Positions 45,416 to 54,116 of a stretch of 64,000 nt of DNA are shown one piece after another (the first letter of the stretch is position 1; every line of letters begins with the position of its first letter). The DNA lies in NCBI RefSeq assembly GCF_965213555.1, contig NZ_OZ243890.1, positions 2,418,001 through 2,482,000 on the forward strand, given 5' to 3'. The stretch is from Acuticoccus sp965213555. GTDB lineage: Bacteria > Pseudomonadota > Alphaproteobacteria > Rhizobiales > Amorphaceae. The notes beneath the pieces were generated by a model, which saw only the letters and a program-made list of their open reading frames with translations, was not told the origin of the DNA and searched no databases. Position numbers and translations under genes: made by a program.

Positions 45416-45445
45416 CAGCTCGTCATCAACCCGGATTATTGTTGC

Positions 45446-47208
45446 GTGGTGAACTCCGGCCTCGGCCCGCCCCGCGGAGGGCGCATGGCCGAGATAGGCT
45501 TTTCCGAGAAGCGCAACACGCAGCAGCAGCGCGAGGAGCTGCCCGACGAGGCGCACGAGCGCGCGAGGATCGTCTTCGTCGATCCGCGCCGCACGGTCTC
45601 GGTGAACGCTTGCGATTTGGAGGCAGGCGCAGACAAGGTCCTGCATTTGGCGGTGAACCCCGGCACCGGCATGGTGCTCCTCAACGCGCTCCTGACGTTC
45701 GTCGCCGATCGGGGCTGGATCGACCAGGACTTCATCGACGCCCACACGGCCCAGCGCGAGGCCAGCGAAGGCGAGGGCACGCCGGCCTTGCCGCGCAAGC
45801 CGTCGGTGAAGGGCGAGGTGGCACCGCTCACCGACTTCCAGACTGCGCTGGAGGCGAACCGCACGTCACTCGAGGAGGCGGCGGAGATCACCGGCCTCTC
45901 GGTTGAGGACATGGAGCGTGCCGCGCGCTGGATCGCCGAGCCCAAGGCGCCCTGGTGAACCTTGCGCTTGCCACCGGCAACATCGGCCGTCCCGGCGGCG
46001 GTTGCGTGCGCCTCGGCGGCCACCAGGAAGGCTATGTCAGGCCGTCGGACGCCTTCATCGGCCGCCCGCCCCCCTATGTCGACCGTCTCCTCATCGAGGG
46101 CGGGGGCGGCGTCCATCACATCTGTGGCTGCGATCACTACAAGAGGACGCTCAACGCCATTTAGTTCAAGCGCGTCTACAAGGCCCGCACCGACAAGGTG
46201 AAGGACGCCATGAACAGCGTCCCCTACGGCGATCGCGAGGCGATGGTCGAGGCGATCATGGGCGCGATCCGCGACGGCGGCCTCTTCGTGGTGGACGTCG
46301 ACATCGTCCCCACCAAGATCGGCGAGGCGGCGCACGTGATCCTGCCGGCCGCGACCTCGGGCGAGGTGCCGCTCACCTCGATGAACGGCGAGCGGCGCAT
46401 GCGCCTCACCGAGCGCTACATGGACCCGCCGGGTCGGGCGATGGCGGACGGGCTGATCACGGCGCGCATCGCCAACCATCTGGAGCGCGCCTTCCGCGAC
46501 CTCGGCAACGCCGAACGGGCGGGCGCCTTCGCCGGCAAGTTCGACTGGCAGACCAACGAGGACGTGTTCATGGACGGCTACCACGCCAACGCCGCCGGCG
46601 GGGAGCACGTCACCTACGAGCGGCTGCACGCGATGGGGACGAACGGCTTCCAGGAGCCCGCGGTCGGCTTCGAGAACGGCGAGATCGTCGGCACCAAGCG
46701 GCTCTACACGGACGGCAACTTCTCCACCGACGACGGGCGGGCGCGGTTCTGCGTCGCCGAATGGGGCGGCCTGCGCGCCCCCGGCAAGGAGGAGCAGCGC
46801 GCGAGCTACGACTACCTCATCAACAACGCCCGGGCGAACCTCGTGTGGCAGTCCGCCTACCTCGACGATCGCAGCGAGCTCGTCATGGACCGCTGGCCCT
46901 ACCCTACATCGAGATGAACCCCGACGACATGGCCGATGTCGGCGTCGCGGAAGGGGATCTCGCGGAGGTCTACAACGATTCCGGCTCGACACAGGCGATG
47001 GTCTACCCGACCCGACCGCACGGCGCGGCGCGACGTTCATGCTGTTCGCCTACCCGACCGGCATTCAGCGCAACGTCGTCAACGCCGGTGTGAATGAGCT
47101 GGTGATCCCGAACTACAAGCAGACCCGGAGGAACATCCGAAAGATCGCTGACGCGCCGGCGGCGGTCTCGCACCTGTCCTTCAAGTCGAAGGAGGCGACC
47201 TACTCGTA
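45446..47208 (+). pseudogene. aioA: Arsenite oxidase large subunit, broken
   Basis: About 585 codons of AioA, the molybdopterin subunit that oxidises arsenite, are recognisable in order: ARIVFVDPRRTVSVNACDLE, NIGRPGGGCVRLGGHQEGYV, CDHYKRTLNAI, then an in-frame TAG at 46162–46164. It continues with VPYGDREAMVEAIMGAI, DIVPTKIGEAAHVILPAATS, MRLTERYMDPPG, TNGFQEPAVGF and LINNARANLVWQSAYLDD. After frame changes near 46900 and 47030 the C-terminus appears (ELVIPNYKQT, LSFKSKEATYS, stop 47206–47208). The N-terminal third with the 3Fe-4S cluster is absent and a frame change occurs near 45950. No aioB is seen. Confidence 0.82.
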
Positions 47209-47289
47209 GCCACGTTCGGGCGTCTCCGTTGGGCGCGCCCGTTTCCCACGGGACCCAATGCTCACCGCCTCCTCCCCGACGCGGCGAGC

Positions 47290-47864
47290 ATGCGCCGGAC
47301 CGACGTCGCCCTCCACGTCGAGGACGTTCCAACGTTGGTCGGCGAGTGGCTTGCACCGCGCTCCGGCGAGGAGGCGGTGGCATTCGTCGACGCTCGCGGG
47401 CGCACGCTCGCGGCGGACCTTGCCGATGGCATTGCCGCCGTTCGATCATGCCGCGGTCGACGGCTATGCGCTGCGGGAAGGCGATCCGAAGCGGATCGCG
47501 CCGCGATCCCGATCGGCGGTCGCCGTCGCGCGGGCGCACGCGCAGAAGGGCAGGGCGCCATCCGTATCCTGACCGGTGCACCGATCCCGCCCGACACGTC
47601 GTCCGTGGTGATGCAGGAGCACGTGCATGTCATCGACGGGGCGATCCGCTTGTCGGACCGCGTGCGAATCGGCGCGAGCTTTCGCCGCCGGGGCGAAGTC
47701 GTCGCGCTCGGCAATCTCGCCGTGTCGTGGGGACGGTGCTCGACGCGGAGCACGTTTCCCTCTTAGCGGCGCTGGGAATGCGCACGGTCCCCGCCTGCGC
47801 TCGCATCACCGTCACCATCATCGCCACCGGGACGGAGCTCTGTCTCAACCAGCGCCTTGTATAG
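47290..47864 (+). pseudogene. moeA: Molybdopterin molybdenumtransferase MoeA, broken
   Basis: Fragments of MoeA occur in three frames: VDARGRTLAADLADGIA, then PPFDHAAVDGYALREGD in another frame, then GAIRILTGAPIPPDTSSVVM with QEHVHV and GEVVALGN, and finally LLAALGMRTVPACARITVTI with IATGTEL. The order matches MoeA domains III and I, ending within the MPT-binding segment. moeA commonly accompanies aio genes because AioA needs molybdenum cofactor, so the two pseudogenes probably arrived together. Confidence 0.7.
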
Positions 47865-47867
47865 CGT

Positions 47868-48380
47868 TATGCGACGGCGATGACTGTGGGAGCGCGTCCG
47901 GTCCTGCGCCGCTGCAGCGACGATCGAATGCCGGCGTCGACTCTCGCTAAGGCGCGAACCGTGGCGTCGGAGACTGAGACCAGGCGCTGCATGTAGACGA
48001 TGTGAGGCGCGTGGAACACGCTGGGCGCGGTGCCTTGCTCCACGATGTGGCTCGCTTGAAGCATGCAACCGGTGTCGTAGATTTCCCGGGCGACCTTGAG
48101 GTCGCGGGTAACGAGGATAGCCCGGTCTTACGATGTATCCCGGCGAGGAGATCGAGGGTTTGCGCCTGAACGGACACGTCGAGCGCAGAGAGCGGTTCGT
48201 CTCCCACCAACACTTTGGGGACGGGATGAGTGCGCGCGCAAGGGTCACCCGCTGACGCTGCCCGCTGGACAACTGATGGGGAAGCGCGCCAAGAGCGACG
48301 GCGACAACTCCACCCGCTCGACCAGCGCTACCACGGCCGCGTCCCGGTCATCGGCCGTCCGGCCCAGCTTTCTTTCAGCG
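47868..48380 (-). pseudogene. Oligopeptide/nickel-type ABC transporter ATPase, broken
   Basis: Read leftward: ALVERVELSPSLLARFP, then in a new frame SSGQRQRVTLARALIPSPK (ABC signature), VLVGDEPLSALDVSVQAQTL with DLLAGIHRKTGL (Walker B and D-loop), a frame change, then MLQASHIVEQGTAPSVFHAP and HIVYMQRLV, the typical C-terminal part of DppF/OppF ATPases. Walker A is missing and at least three frameshifts are present. The substrate cannot be inferred. Confidence 0.65.
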
Positions 48381-48399
48381 ACACGGCCGCGGGCGCGGG

Positions 48400-48570
48400 A
48401 GAAGTCCGTCGCCCCGCCCTGGAGGCACGAGCTGTCGCTGGACCTCCTCAGCCGTCGCCCGCGCGAACTCTCCGGCGGGCAGCAATAGCGCGTGGCCGTG
48501 GCGCGGGCGCTGGTGGCCGATCCCGACGTCCTCGTCTGCGACGAGGTGCCCATCGCCCCGCCCACCGATG
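48400..48570 (+). pseudogene. Second ABC transporter ATPase fragment on the opposite strand
   Basis: About 45 codons read rightward: LLSRRPRELSGGQQ, a stop (TAG, 48486–48488), then RVAVARALVADPDVLVCDEV, i.e. the ABC signature and Walker B of a different ATPase. It lies head to head with the leftward fragment just before it, so a rearrangement has joined two transporter genes. Confidence 0.55.
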
Positions 48571-48999
48571 TCCGCCCCTCTGTAAGGACGGTGCCCTGAC
48601 GCTCAGCCATCGTTATTTGCCGTGCACCTTGGCGCGAATGTCGGAAATGATGTCGTAGTCTGCGAGGAGGTTGAGGGGCGAGGCGCGCCGGTCCACGTCC
48701 TAGCGTCGAGCAACCGGGGCAGAAGGACACCCCTGGACCCTCATCGCGTCGATCGTCGGACGTCGCATTCCGTCGGCCGAGCTGCTTACCGTCCCCACCG
48801 GCAGCCGCTGGGCGGCGTGCGGTACCGAGAGCCCGACACCACTGGATCAGCGGCCCTCGGAGCGTCCGCTGGTGTTCGACAGGCTGAAACGACTCGTCTT
48901 CCGATCACGCTGCGCCACTCAAGCGATGACGGCCGTCCGGATGCGCCGGATCGAGCGCCGGGGTGCTGCAGACGCCCGCGTGCGCGCGGAGGAGAAGGG
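48571..48999. other. Unassigned debris between transporter and IS remnants
   Basis: About 430 bases without a supported gene. Read leftward, bases ~48610–48690 give LNLLADYDIISDIRAKVHGK and a stop, which may be the end of another lost transporter protein; no family is claimed. Confidence 0.3.
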
Positions 49000-49761
49000 C
49001 CCTAGGTCACAGCCTCGCGAGCGGCGATCCAGCTGCGGACCGAGGCGAGCTGTCCTGATGCGAGAGGATTGTCCGCCGGCCTTGTCGTAGCGCGTGGCGC
49101 CGGCACGGAAGTGCTCGAGTTTGTTGAAGCGCTTGGCACCATTGCGGCACCGACAAAGGAAAACGCTGAACGCCGGACGGCGCTCGCGGTTCGGCATTGC
49201 ACGGATGTCGGCCCATGCGCCTCGTTCGGTCAGGGCACGGCGCAGCTCGTCCATCGTAGGCCCGGTCGGCGAGAAGGATGTGGCCTGCCCCGATCCCGTC
49301 CAGCATGTCCCGAGCGCTGCGGCCGTCGTGCGCCTGGCCTTCGGTCAGCTTCAGCGCGATCGGCAGTCCGTCGGCGTCGAGAAGGGCGTGGATCGTCGTG
49401 GTCGCCCGCCTTGGGAGCGACTCCTCAGAGCGTGTCGCCCTCTTTCTCCCGTTCGCGGCGTCGTGATGGACGCGGATCGAGGACGAATCGATCATCTGCA
49501 GGTCGCCGTCGCAGGCCTCTGACGGCTCGGAAGATCCGCTCCCACCTCCCCCGTTTGCGCCATCGGACGAAGCGGTTGTCGCGGGTCGTGTTGGGGCCGT
49601 AGCGCTCGGAACTGTCGGCCCACGGCGCGCCCATCCTGAGCCACTACAAGATGCCGGAGAGGACCCTGCGGTCGTCGATCCGCGGCACGCCCCGGGACAT
49701 CCGTCGGCAGACGAGGCTCAATGATCGCCCACTCAGCTTCCGTCAGATCGAACCGCGCCAT
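49000..49761 (-). mobile_element. IS5-family transposase remnant
   Basis: Leftward from ATG 49761: MARFDLTEAEWAIIEPRLPT and PGRAADRRPQG, then in other frames RYGPNTTRDNRFVRWRKRGR, then MIDSSSIRVHHDAANGRK with TTIHALLDADGLPIALKLTE (first catalytic Asp region), LADRAYD, and finally NKLEHFRAGATRYDKAGG near the C-terminus. This is the IS5 (IS427-like) order, interrupted by several frameshifts. Just upstream of the start, CCTCGCACA (49771–49779) pairs with TGTGCGAGG (49788–49796), possibly part of the element's end. Confidence 0.75.
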
Positions 49762-49835
49762 CCCTCCCCTCCTCGCACACCCGACGATGTGCGAGGGGGA
49801 ATAAATCCTGCCAGCCTCGTTGATGAGTGTGTGGC

Positions 49836-50250
49836 CTAGTGGATGGTGTCCAACACTTGGTGCCCACGTTTGACGGCGGCGATGATCAGGTTGGGGTCGG
49901 CGGTCCAGACGAAAGGCGTAGGGTCGTTGTTCTGCTCGGCGACGAGCGGTTGATGGCCGCGTTCGTCCGTCGGTACGTCGATCTTGTGCAGCGACCGCCG
50001 CGCGAGCGGGCAACATCCTGGCCATGCGCCCCACTTTCCTGCCGGCGGACGAACGGTGCGCCTTCGCGCTGGTGGGATCGATGCAGTGCGCGTCGCCGGG
50101 ACCGACCTCGCGCAGCGCCTTGAAGAGGCCCTGCCAGGACGGGCGTTGCGACCAGTGGTGCCGACGGTTGTTGACCGTCGTGCGCGGGCCCTGGACCGCC
50201 GGCAGGCCTTTCCAGCGGCAGCCGCTCCTGAGCACGTGAATGATCCCTGA
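49836..50250 (-). mobile_element. Hybrid of IS5 and IS630 transposase fragments
   Basis: Read leftward, the right part is IS5-like: LRSGCRWKGLPAVQGPRTTV, then WSQRPSWQGLFKAL, IDPTSAKAHRSSAGRK and ARSRGGR. The left part is the C-terminus of an IS630-type transposase: NNDPTPFVWTADPNLIIAAV and KRGHQVLDTIH, stop at 49836–49838. The switch falls near 49930. Two unrelated transposases have therefore been joined, by insertion and deletion or recombination between elements. Confidence 0.65.
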
Positions 50251-50844
50251 GGCGCTTAAGGGCTAGGCTCCGGCCCCCACCCGTTCCTACGGGCCTCATC
50301 GCATCATGCCGCGTCAGCGCGACGTGTTGGGGGAGCGTTCTGGCGAATGAGTTTGGGGCCGGCGATCGCCCGTAGGCGGCGATCGAGCCGCACTTGCCGA
50401 CCAACCCGCCGGGTGCGCGGCGCGCGGACGACCGGCCCGTGATCGGGACCCGCGGGCGCGACCTCGTAGGCTGGAAGGTGGCCATGCTTGTGCGTCCCGC
50501 CTCGCCTCGATCGGGTCCCTCGGAGGCCCACCTCGCCGCGGGCCTCCCGAAGGCGGGATGTGCCCCGTCTCCGACGGCGTCGAAGCGGCAACCGGATCCG
50601 ACCGGACGGGAACAGTGCCGTCGTGGTCGGCGGTATCCTCCCCCCTCCTTCGCAGCGGGGAGGACCGGACGGGACCTAAGGGGGACCGCGGGCGTCCGTG
50701 TCACCCCCGTGCTCCGGCCGAGCCCCTGACCCTACGGCGGCCGACGTATCGCGCCTCCCCTCGAGCCGAGCGGCGAGGGGGACCATACGCGGGTCCGCGG
50801 CCGCGGAGACAGGCTGTGCTCGTGCGGCGTGGGCAGCTGGGCTC
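50251..50844. other. Intergenic stretch, nothing recognised
   Basis: About 590 bases between the IS hybrid and the kdsA duplicate. Open frames on both strands are Arg/Pro/Gly-rich with no motif. I see no gene, RNA or repeat here. Confidence 0.4.
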
Positions 50845-51000
50845 GAAGGCGCCGATGGCCATGACGTCCCCCATGAGCGGCTGGGTGTCGCGGCCGTCGG
50901 ACGGTCGTCGTCGGGAGGCTGGCGGGGTCGATGATGACGCCGGCGACGCCGACGGCGACCGCTGCGCGCGCGAGCACCGGGACCACGCGCCGGTCGCGGC
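50845..51000 (-). pseudogene. Decayed tandem duplicate of the kdsA 3' end
   Basis: Read leftward it encodes DRRVVPVLARAAVAVGVAGV then IIDPASLP, against GDRRMVPVLARAAVAVGVAG then VFIETHQD in the intact gene next door. The nucleotide likeness continues over GTCGGACGG, GAGCGGCT and GATGGCCATGA with small deletions. It aligns with about 51030–51200 of kdsA and directly abuts its stop codon, so it is a partial duplication of the last ~55 codons that has since degenerated. Confidence 0.7.
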
Positions 51001-51852
51001 TCAGATCATGCGGCCTGGCTTGAGCGCGTCGATGGCCATGAGATCCCTCAAGAGCGGCTCCATGTCCTTGAGGTGGATCATGTTGGGGCCGTCGGACGGC
51101 GCGTTGTCGGGATCCTGGTGCGTCTCGATGAAGACGCCGGCGACGCCGACGGCGACCGCCGCGCGCGCCAGCACCGGGACCATGCGCCGGTCGCCGCCCG
51201 ACGCGCCCCCGAGCCCGCCCGGCGCCTGCACCGAGTGCGTCGCGTCGAAGATCACCGGCCACCCGGTCTCTGCCATGATGGGGAGTGCGCGCATGTCCGA
51301 CACCAGCATGTTGTAGCCGAACGAGGCCCCGCGCTCGGTAAGCAGGACGCGGGTCGCGCCGCCGCCCTCGAGCTTGGCGACGACGTTCCTCATGTCCCAG
51401 GGCGCGAGGAACTGACCCTTCTTGACGTTGACCGCGGCCCCCGTGGCGGCTGCAGCGAGGAGCAGGTCGGTCTGCCGGCACAGGAACGCCGGGATCTGGA
51501 GGACATCGACGGCCTCGGCCACCGGAGCGCACTGAGCGGGCTCGTGCACGTCGGTGAGGACGGGCAGGCCGAGGCCCTCGCGGATCTCGGCGAACACCGG
51601 CAAGGCTTGATCCAGCCCAATGCCGCGCACGCCCGACAGCGAGGTGCGGTTGGCCTTGTCGAAGCTCGTCTTGTAGACGAGGCCGATGCCGAGGCGGGCC
51701 GTTACCTCCTTCAGCGCGCTCGCCATCTCGAGGGCGTGGGCGCGCGACTCCATCTGGCACGGCCCGGCGATGAGCGCGAGGGGGAGGTGGTCGGCGAAGC
51801 GGACGGATCCCACGGCGACGCTTCGCTCGGTCGGGTGGGGGCGGTCGGGCAT
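51001..51852 (-). CDS. kdsA: 3-deoxy-8-phosphooctulonate synthase
   Basis: 283-residue TIM-barrel aldolase that condenses arabinose-5-phosphate with phosphoenolpyruvate to KDO-8-phosphate, needed for the LPS core or KDO-containing capsules. Family motifs appear in order: ALIAGPCQMESRAHALEMA, YKTSFDKANRTSL, LPVLTDVHEP, VDVLQIPAFLCRQTDLL, VNVKKGQFLAPWDM, and FDATHSVQAPGG, with a normal C-terminus (HLKDMEPLL). The length is standard. The ATG at 51852 is the only good start. It appears intact although it sits among pseudogenes and IS fragments, and no other KDO gene or eno/pyrG neighbour is present. Confidence 0.93.
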   Translation of the reverse strand: MPDRPHPTERSVAVGSVRFADHLPLALIAGPCQMESRAHALEMASALKEVTARLGIGLVYKTSFDKANRTSLSGVRGIGLDQALPVFAEIREGLGLPVLTDVHEPAQCAPVAEAVDVLQIPAFLCRQTDLLLAAAATGAAVNVKKGQFLAPWDMRNVVAKLEGGGATRVLLTERGASFGYNMLVSDMRALPIMAETGWPVIFDATHSVQAPGGLGGASGGDRRMVPVLARAAVAVGVAGVFIETHQDPDNAPSDGPNMIHLKDMEPLLRDLMAIDALKPGRMI

Positions 51853-52150
51853 CGGATGCGTCCTGTTTCAGGCGTCTTAGCGCATTCTCCCAATGTTAGG
51901 ATCGTCGACATGCCACCGGTCGGGACGGCCCTGCCATCGCAGCGCGTCCGGTGGGGCACCGGACGTTCGCGTTGCGCTCCGTGGACCGAGCGCTGCCATG
52001 GACCGAGGCTGCTGCTCCGGACCCTCGCTCGACGCGTCGCGCGTGGGTCATGACTTCGCCTGCGCCAGCAGCTATCTCTCGCAGATCGCAGATCGCAGAG
52101 CGTCGCACGCGAGGCGTGCTGCAGCCGACGGTGATCGAAGGGTGTTGGTG

Positions 52151-52414
52151 ATGGACCTCAATGGCGTGGGCTGGCTGACGGCGATCGTGGTGGGCGGCTT
52201 GGCGGGCTGGATCGCCGAGAAGGTCATGCGCTCCGACATGGGGCTCATCCGCAACGTCCTGCTCGGCATCGTCGGCGCCGCCGTCCTCAACTTCCTACTC
52301 GACGTCGCTGACTTGGAGCTGGGCTACGGCTGGGTGCGCTACCTGGTGGCCGGGGTGCTCGGCGGGTGCTTGCTGATTTGGTTGGCGCGGCTGGTGCGGG
52401 GGCGGCGAGCTTAG
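52151..52414 (+). CDS. GlsB/YeaQ/YmgE family stress-response membrane protein
   Basis: 87 residues with three hydrophobic segments: AIVVGGLAGWIAEKVM, the glycine-rich IRNVLLGIVGAAVLNFLL, and YLVAGVLGGCLLIWLARLV. The G-x-x-A-G-W-x-A-x-x start and G-I-x-G-A-x-x-x-N centre match the transglycosylase-associated (GlsB/YeaQ) family of small inner-membrane proteins linked to general stress. The ATG at 52151 has GAAGGG about ten bases upstream. It is one of the few intact genes in the decayed zone. The molecular role of the family is not established. Confidence 0.8.
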   Translation: MDLNGVGWLTAIVVGGLAGWIAEKVMRSDMGLIRNVLLGIVGAAVLNFLLDVADLELGYGWVRYLVAGVLGGCLLIWLARLVRGRRA

Positions 52415-52429
52415 CGTCCCTTGGATAGC

Positions 52430-52872
52430 AGCTTCGTTGAGGTGGGGGCTGTTGCGCCGGCGGAGCCATGGGCGATCGGTGTCGCGCCTCCGTCACGCGG
52501 GGCCGAACGTCCCTTGCGGTCAGTTGGGCGGCGTAGGCTGCCGCCGTGCGGTCCCCGAACGCCGAATGCGGCCCATTGAGATCGTAGTCTGCGACCCATC
52601 GTGGCGCGGCGCTTCGGGCAGAAGAACAGGTCTCGTTCAGGAGCTCGTCGCCCATGCGGGCGGTGAACGCCTCGCACGTTCCGGTCTGCATCGGCTTGCC
52701 GGGCGCGATGAAGTGCCAGCCGATGCGGCAGCATGGGTCCATGCGAGGTGGCCTCCGTGCCGTGATCGCTGACGATGAGCCCAGGCTCGCCGCGTCGCGC
52801 GACGACGGGGGTCGGAGCAGGAGGCACATGCCCGTACGTGCGTCCACGCAACTTCCTCAACACCCTGCTCAT
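52430..52872 (-). mobile_element. IS3-family transposase (OrfB) C-terminal remnant
   Basis: Leftward: RRGEPGLIVSDHGTEATSHG (second catalytic Asp of the integrase core), then in another frame WHFIAPGKPMQTGTCEAFTA and RMGDELLNET (the glutamate region), and VADYDLNGPHSAFGDRTAA, the conserved end of IS3/IS407-type OrfB. Only about 140 codons remain and the frame is broken. OrfA and terminal repeats are not visible. Confidence 0.72.
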
Positions 52873-53088
52873 GATGGAGAAGCATGGACCCCGGATCCAA
52901 CGTGTCTCTACGGTCCCATTCCCGGTCGCACGGCCTGGGGCGACGCGGCGCTGTTCACGGAGAGACGGGTACGGTGGTCGCGCGCGTGATGGTCACGTGC
53001 GCGGATCTGCGGAACAAGCGGTTCTCCTGACATGCCACCTCCGTGCCTGACCACGCCAAATGAAGATCGTAGGTTCGTCCCTACCTCC

Positions 53089-53235
53089 ATGGACGGGACC
53101 GCGCCCACCACGTTTTCGGGCCGTCAGTCCGACCAGGACGCCAGCGCCGCCACGCGCGCGGCGGCGCAGGAGCCGGTCCTCATCACCGACCACGGGCGGC
53201 CCGCGCACGTTCGCCCGACGGTGGCAGCGAACTGA
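53089..53235 (+). pseudogene. Phd/YefM-type antitoxin-like short reading frame
   Basis: A 48-codon frame, ATG 53089 to TGA 53235, reads FSGRQSDQDASAATRAAAQE then PVLITDHGRPAHV. It resembles the N-terminal half of Phd/prevent-host-death antitoxins (FNQDTSRAKKAA, VFITDRGRPAHV). The usual C-terminal toxin-binding segment is missing or frame-shifted, and no PIN or Doc toxin was recognised downstream in 53236–53589, so it is probably a relic. The assignment rests on one motif block. Confidence 0.4.
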
Positions 53236-53589
53236 CACGTCGTGGGCGAGCGTTGCCACGCGCAACGTCGCGGACGTGGACGCCAGCCCTTTGAGCCCGC
53301 GGGAGGGAAAGGTGGGCTGATTGGCGGGAAGGTCCGGTCGGCAGTGGCCGGTCCCGGGCTGGCCGGCGCGGTGCTGTAGGGAGGCGTTTGCAGCGCCATG
53401 GTCGTGCGGGTGGCGCGCTCGGCGTCCACGTCGGCCTCGCACGTCCAGGTGACTGCCATCTCGTAGGGTGCGCGTCAGTTCGGGGATCTCGGAGTGAGGG
53501 GAATGCGCCGCGAGCCCGTCATCGAGCACACAGCAGTTCTGGCTCCCCTTGGAGCCGCCGTAGCAGTAGCAAGAGGCGGATCACGCGCA

Positions 53590-54105
53590 GGAAGCGGGCC
53601 GCGAAGGTGAGGCGCTCGACCCGCACGCGGGGCGGGACCTCGCCAACGCAGTCCTTCACGTCCGCGCCGTCGAGGCGGGGTTCGCCGGAGCGGACCCCGG
53701 CGGCACGGCGTCCTGCCGCGCCAACGCGACGCGCAATGTCGAACCGCTCGACCGCGAGGCCCGGCGCACGTTCGCGGCGCTGCCCTACCTCCCGCACGCC
53801 TACGGGCTGTGCCTCGTCGCCCTCCAAGGGGCCGTCCCCCACAGCGAGCCGTCCGCTCACGAGGTGGCGTCGGTCGTCCGTGCGGCGAGGAGCGGCGAGC
53901 CCGACGCCGTGTTCCTCGAAGGCGCCAGCGACGCGCACCTGCTGGAGCAGATCGCGGCGTAGACCGGCGTCTGCGTGGGGGTACGCTCTACGTGGACGCG
54001 CTGCCGGGTCCCGACGAGCGGGCTCGACAGTACTGGGCATGATGCGGCACAACGCAGAGGCGCTGGCGGCGCGTTGTTGGAGGCGCCTGGCCGCCGACGG
54101 CCGGA
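53590..54105 (+). pseudogene. ZnuA-like zinc ABC transporter substrate-binding protein, broken
   Basis: One frame reads GEALDPHAGRDLANAVLHVR then AVEAGFAGADPGGTASCRAN, EARRTFAALP, PHAYGLCLVALQ, SEPSAHEVASVVRAARSG and DAVFLEGASDAHLLEQIAA, then a TAG near 53958. After a frame change come TLYVDALPGPDERARQYWAM and MRHNAEALAA. This is the order of ZnuA: the LDP-HxW-like metal site, the SAxxI helix and the C-terminal YxxxMRxN helix. The N-terminal lobe and signal peptide are missing (a trace, HTAVLAPLGAA, lies near 53527). It lies directly upstream of a NicO-type metal transporter gene. Confidence 0.6.
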
Positions 54106-54116
54106 CCGGGGAGGTG

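Noticed and set aside
44080..54105. CRISPR array near the cas3 relic
   Set aside because: I looked for regularly spaced 25–40-base repeats through the decayed region and found none; only IS fragments and single hairpins occur.
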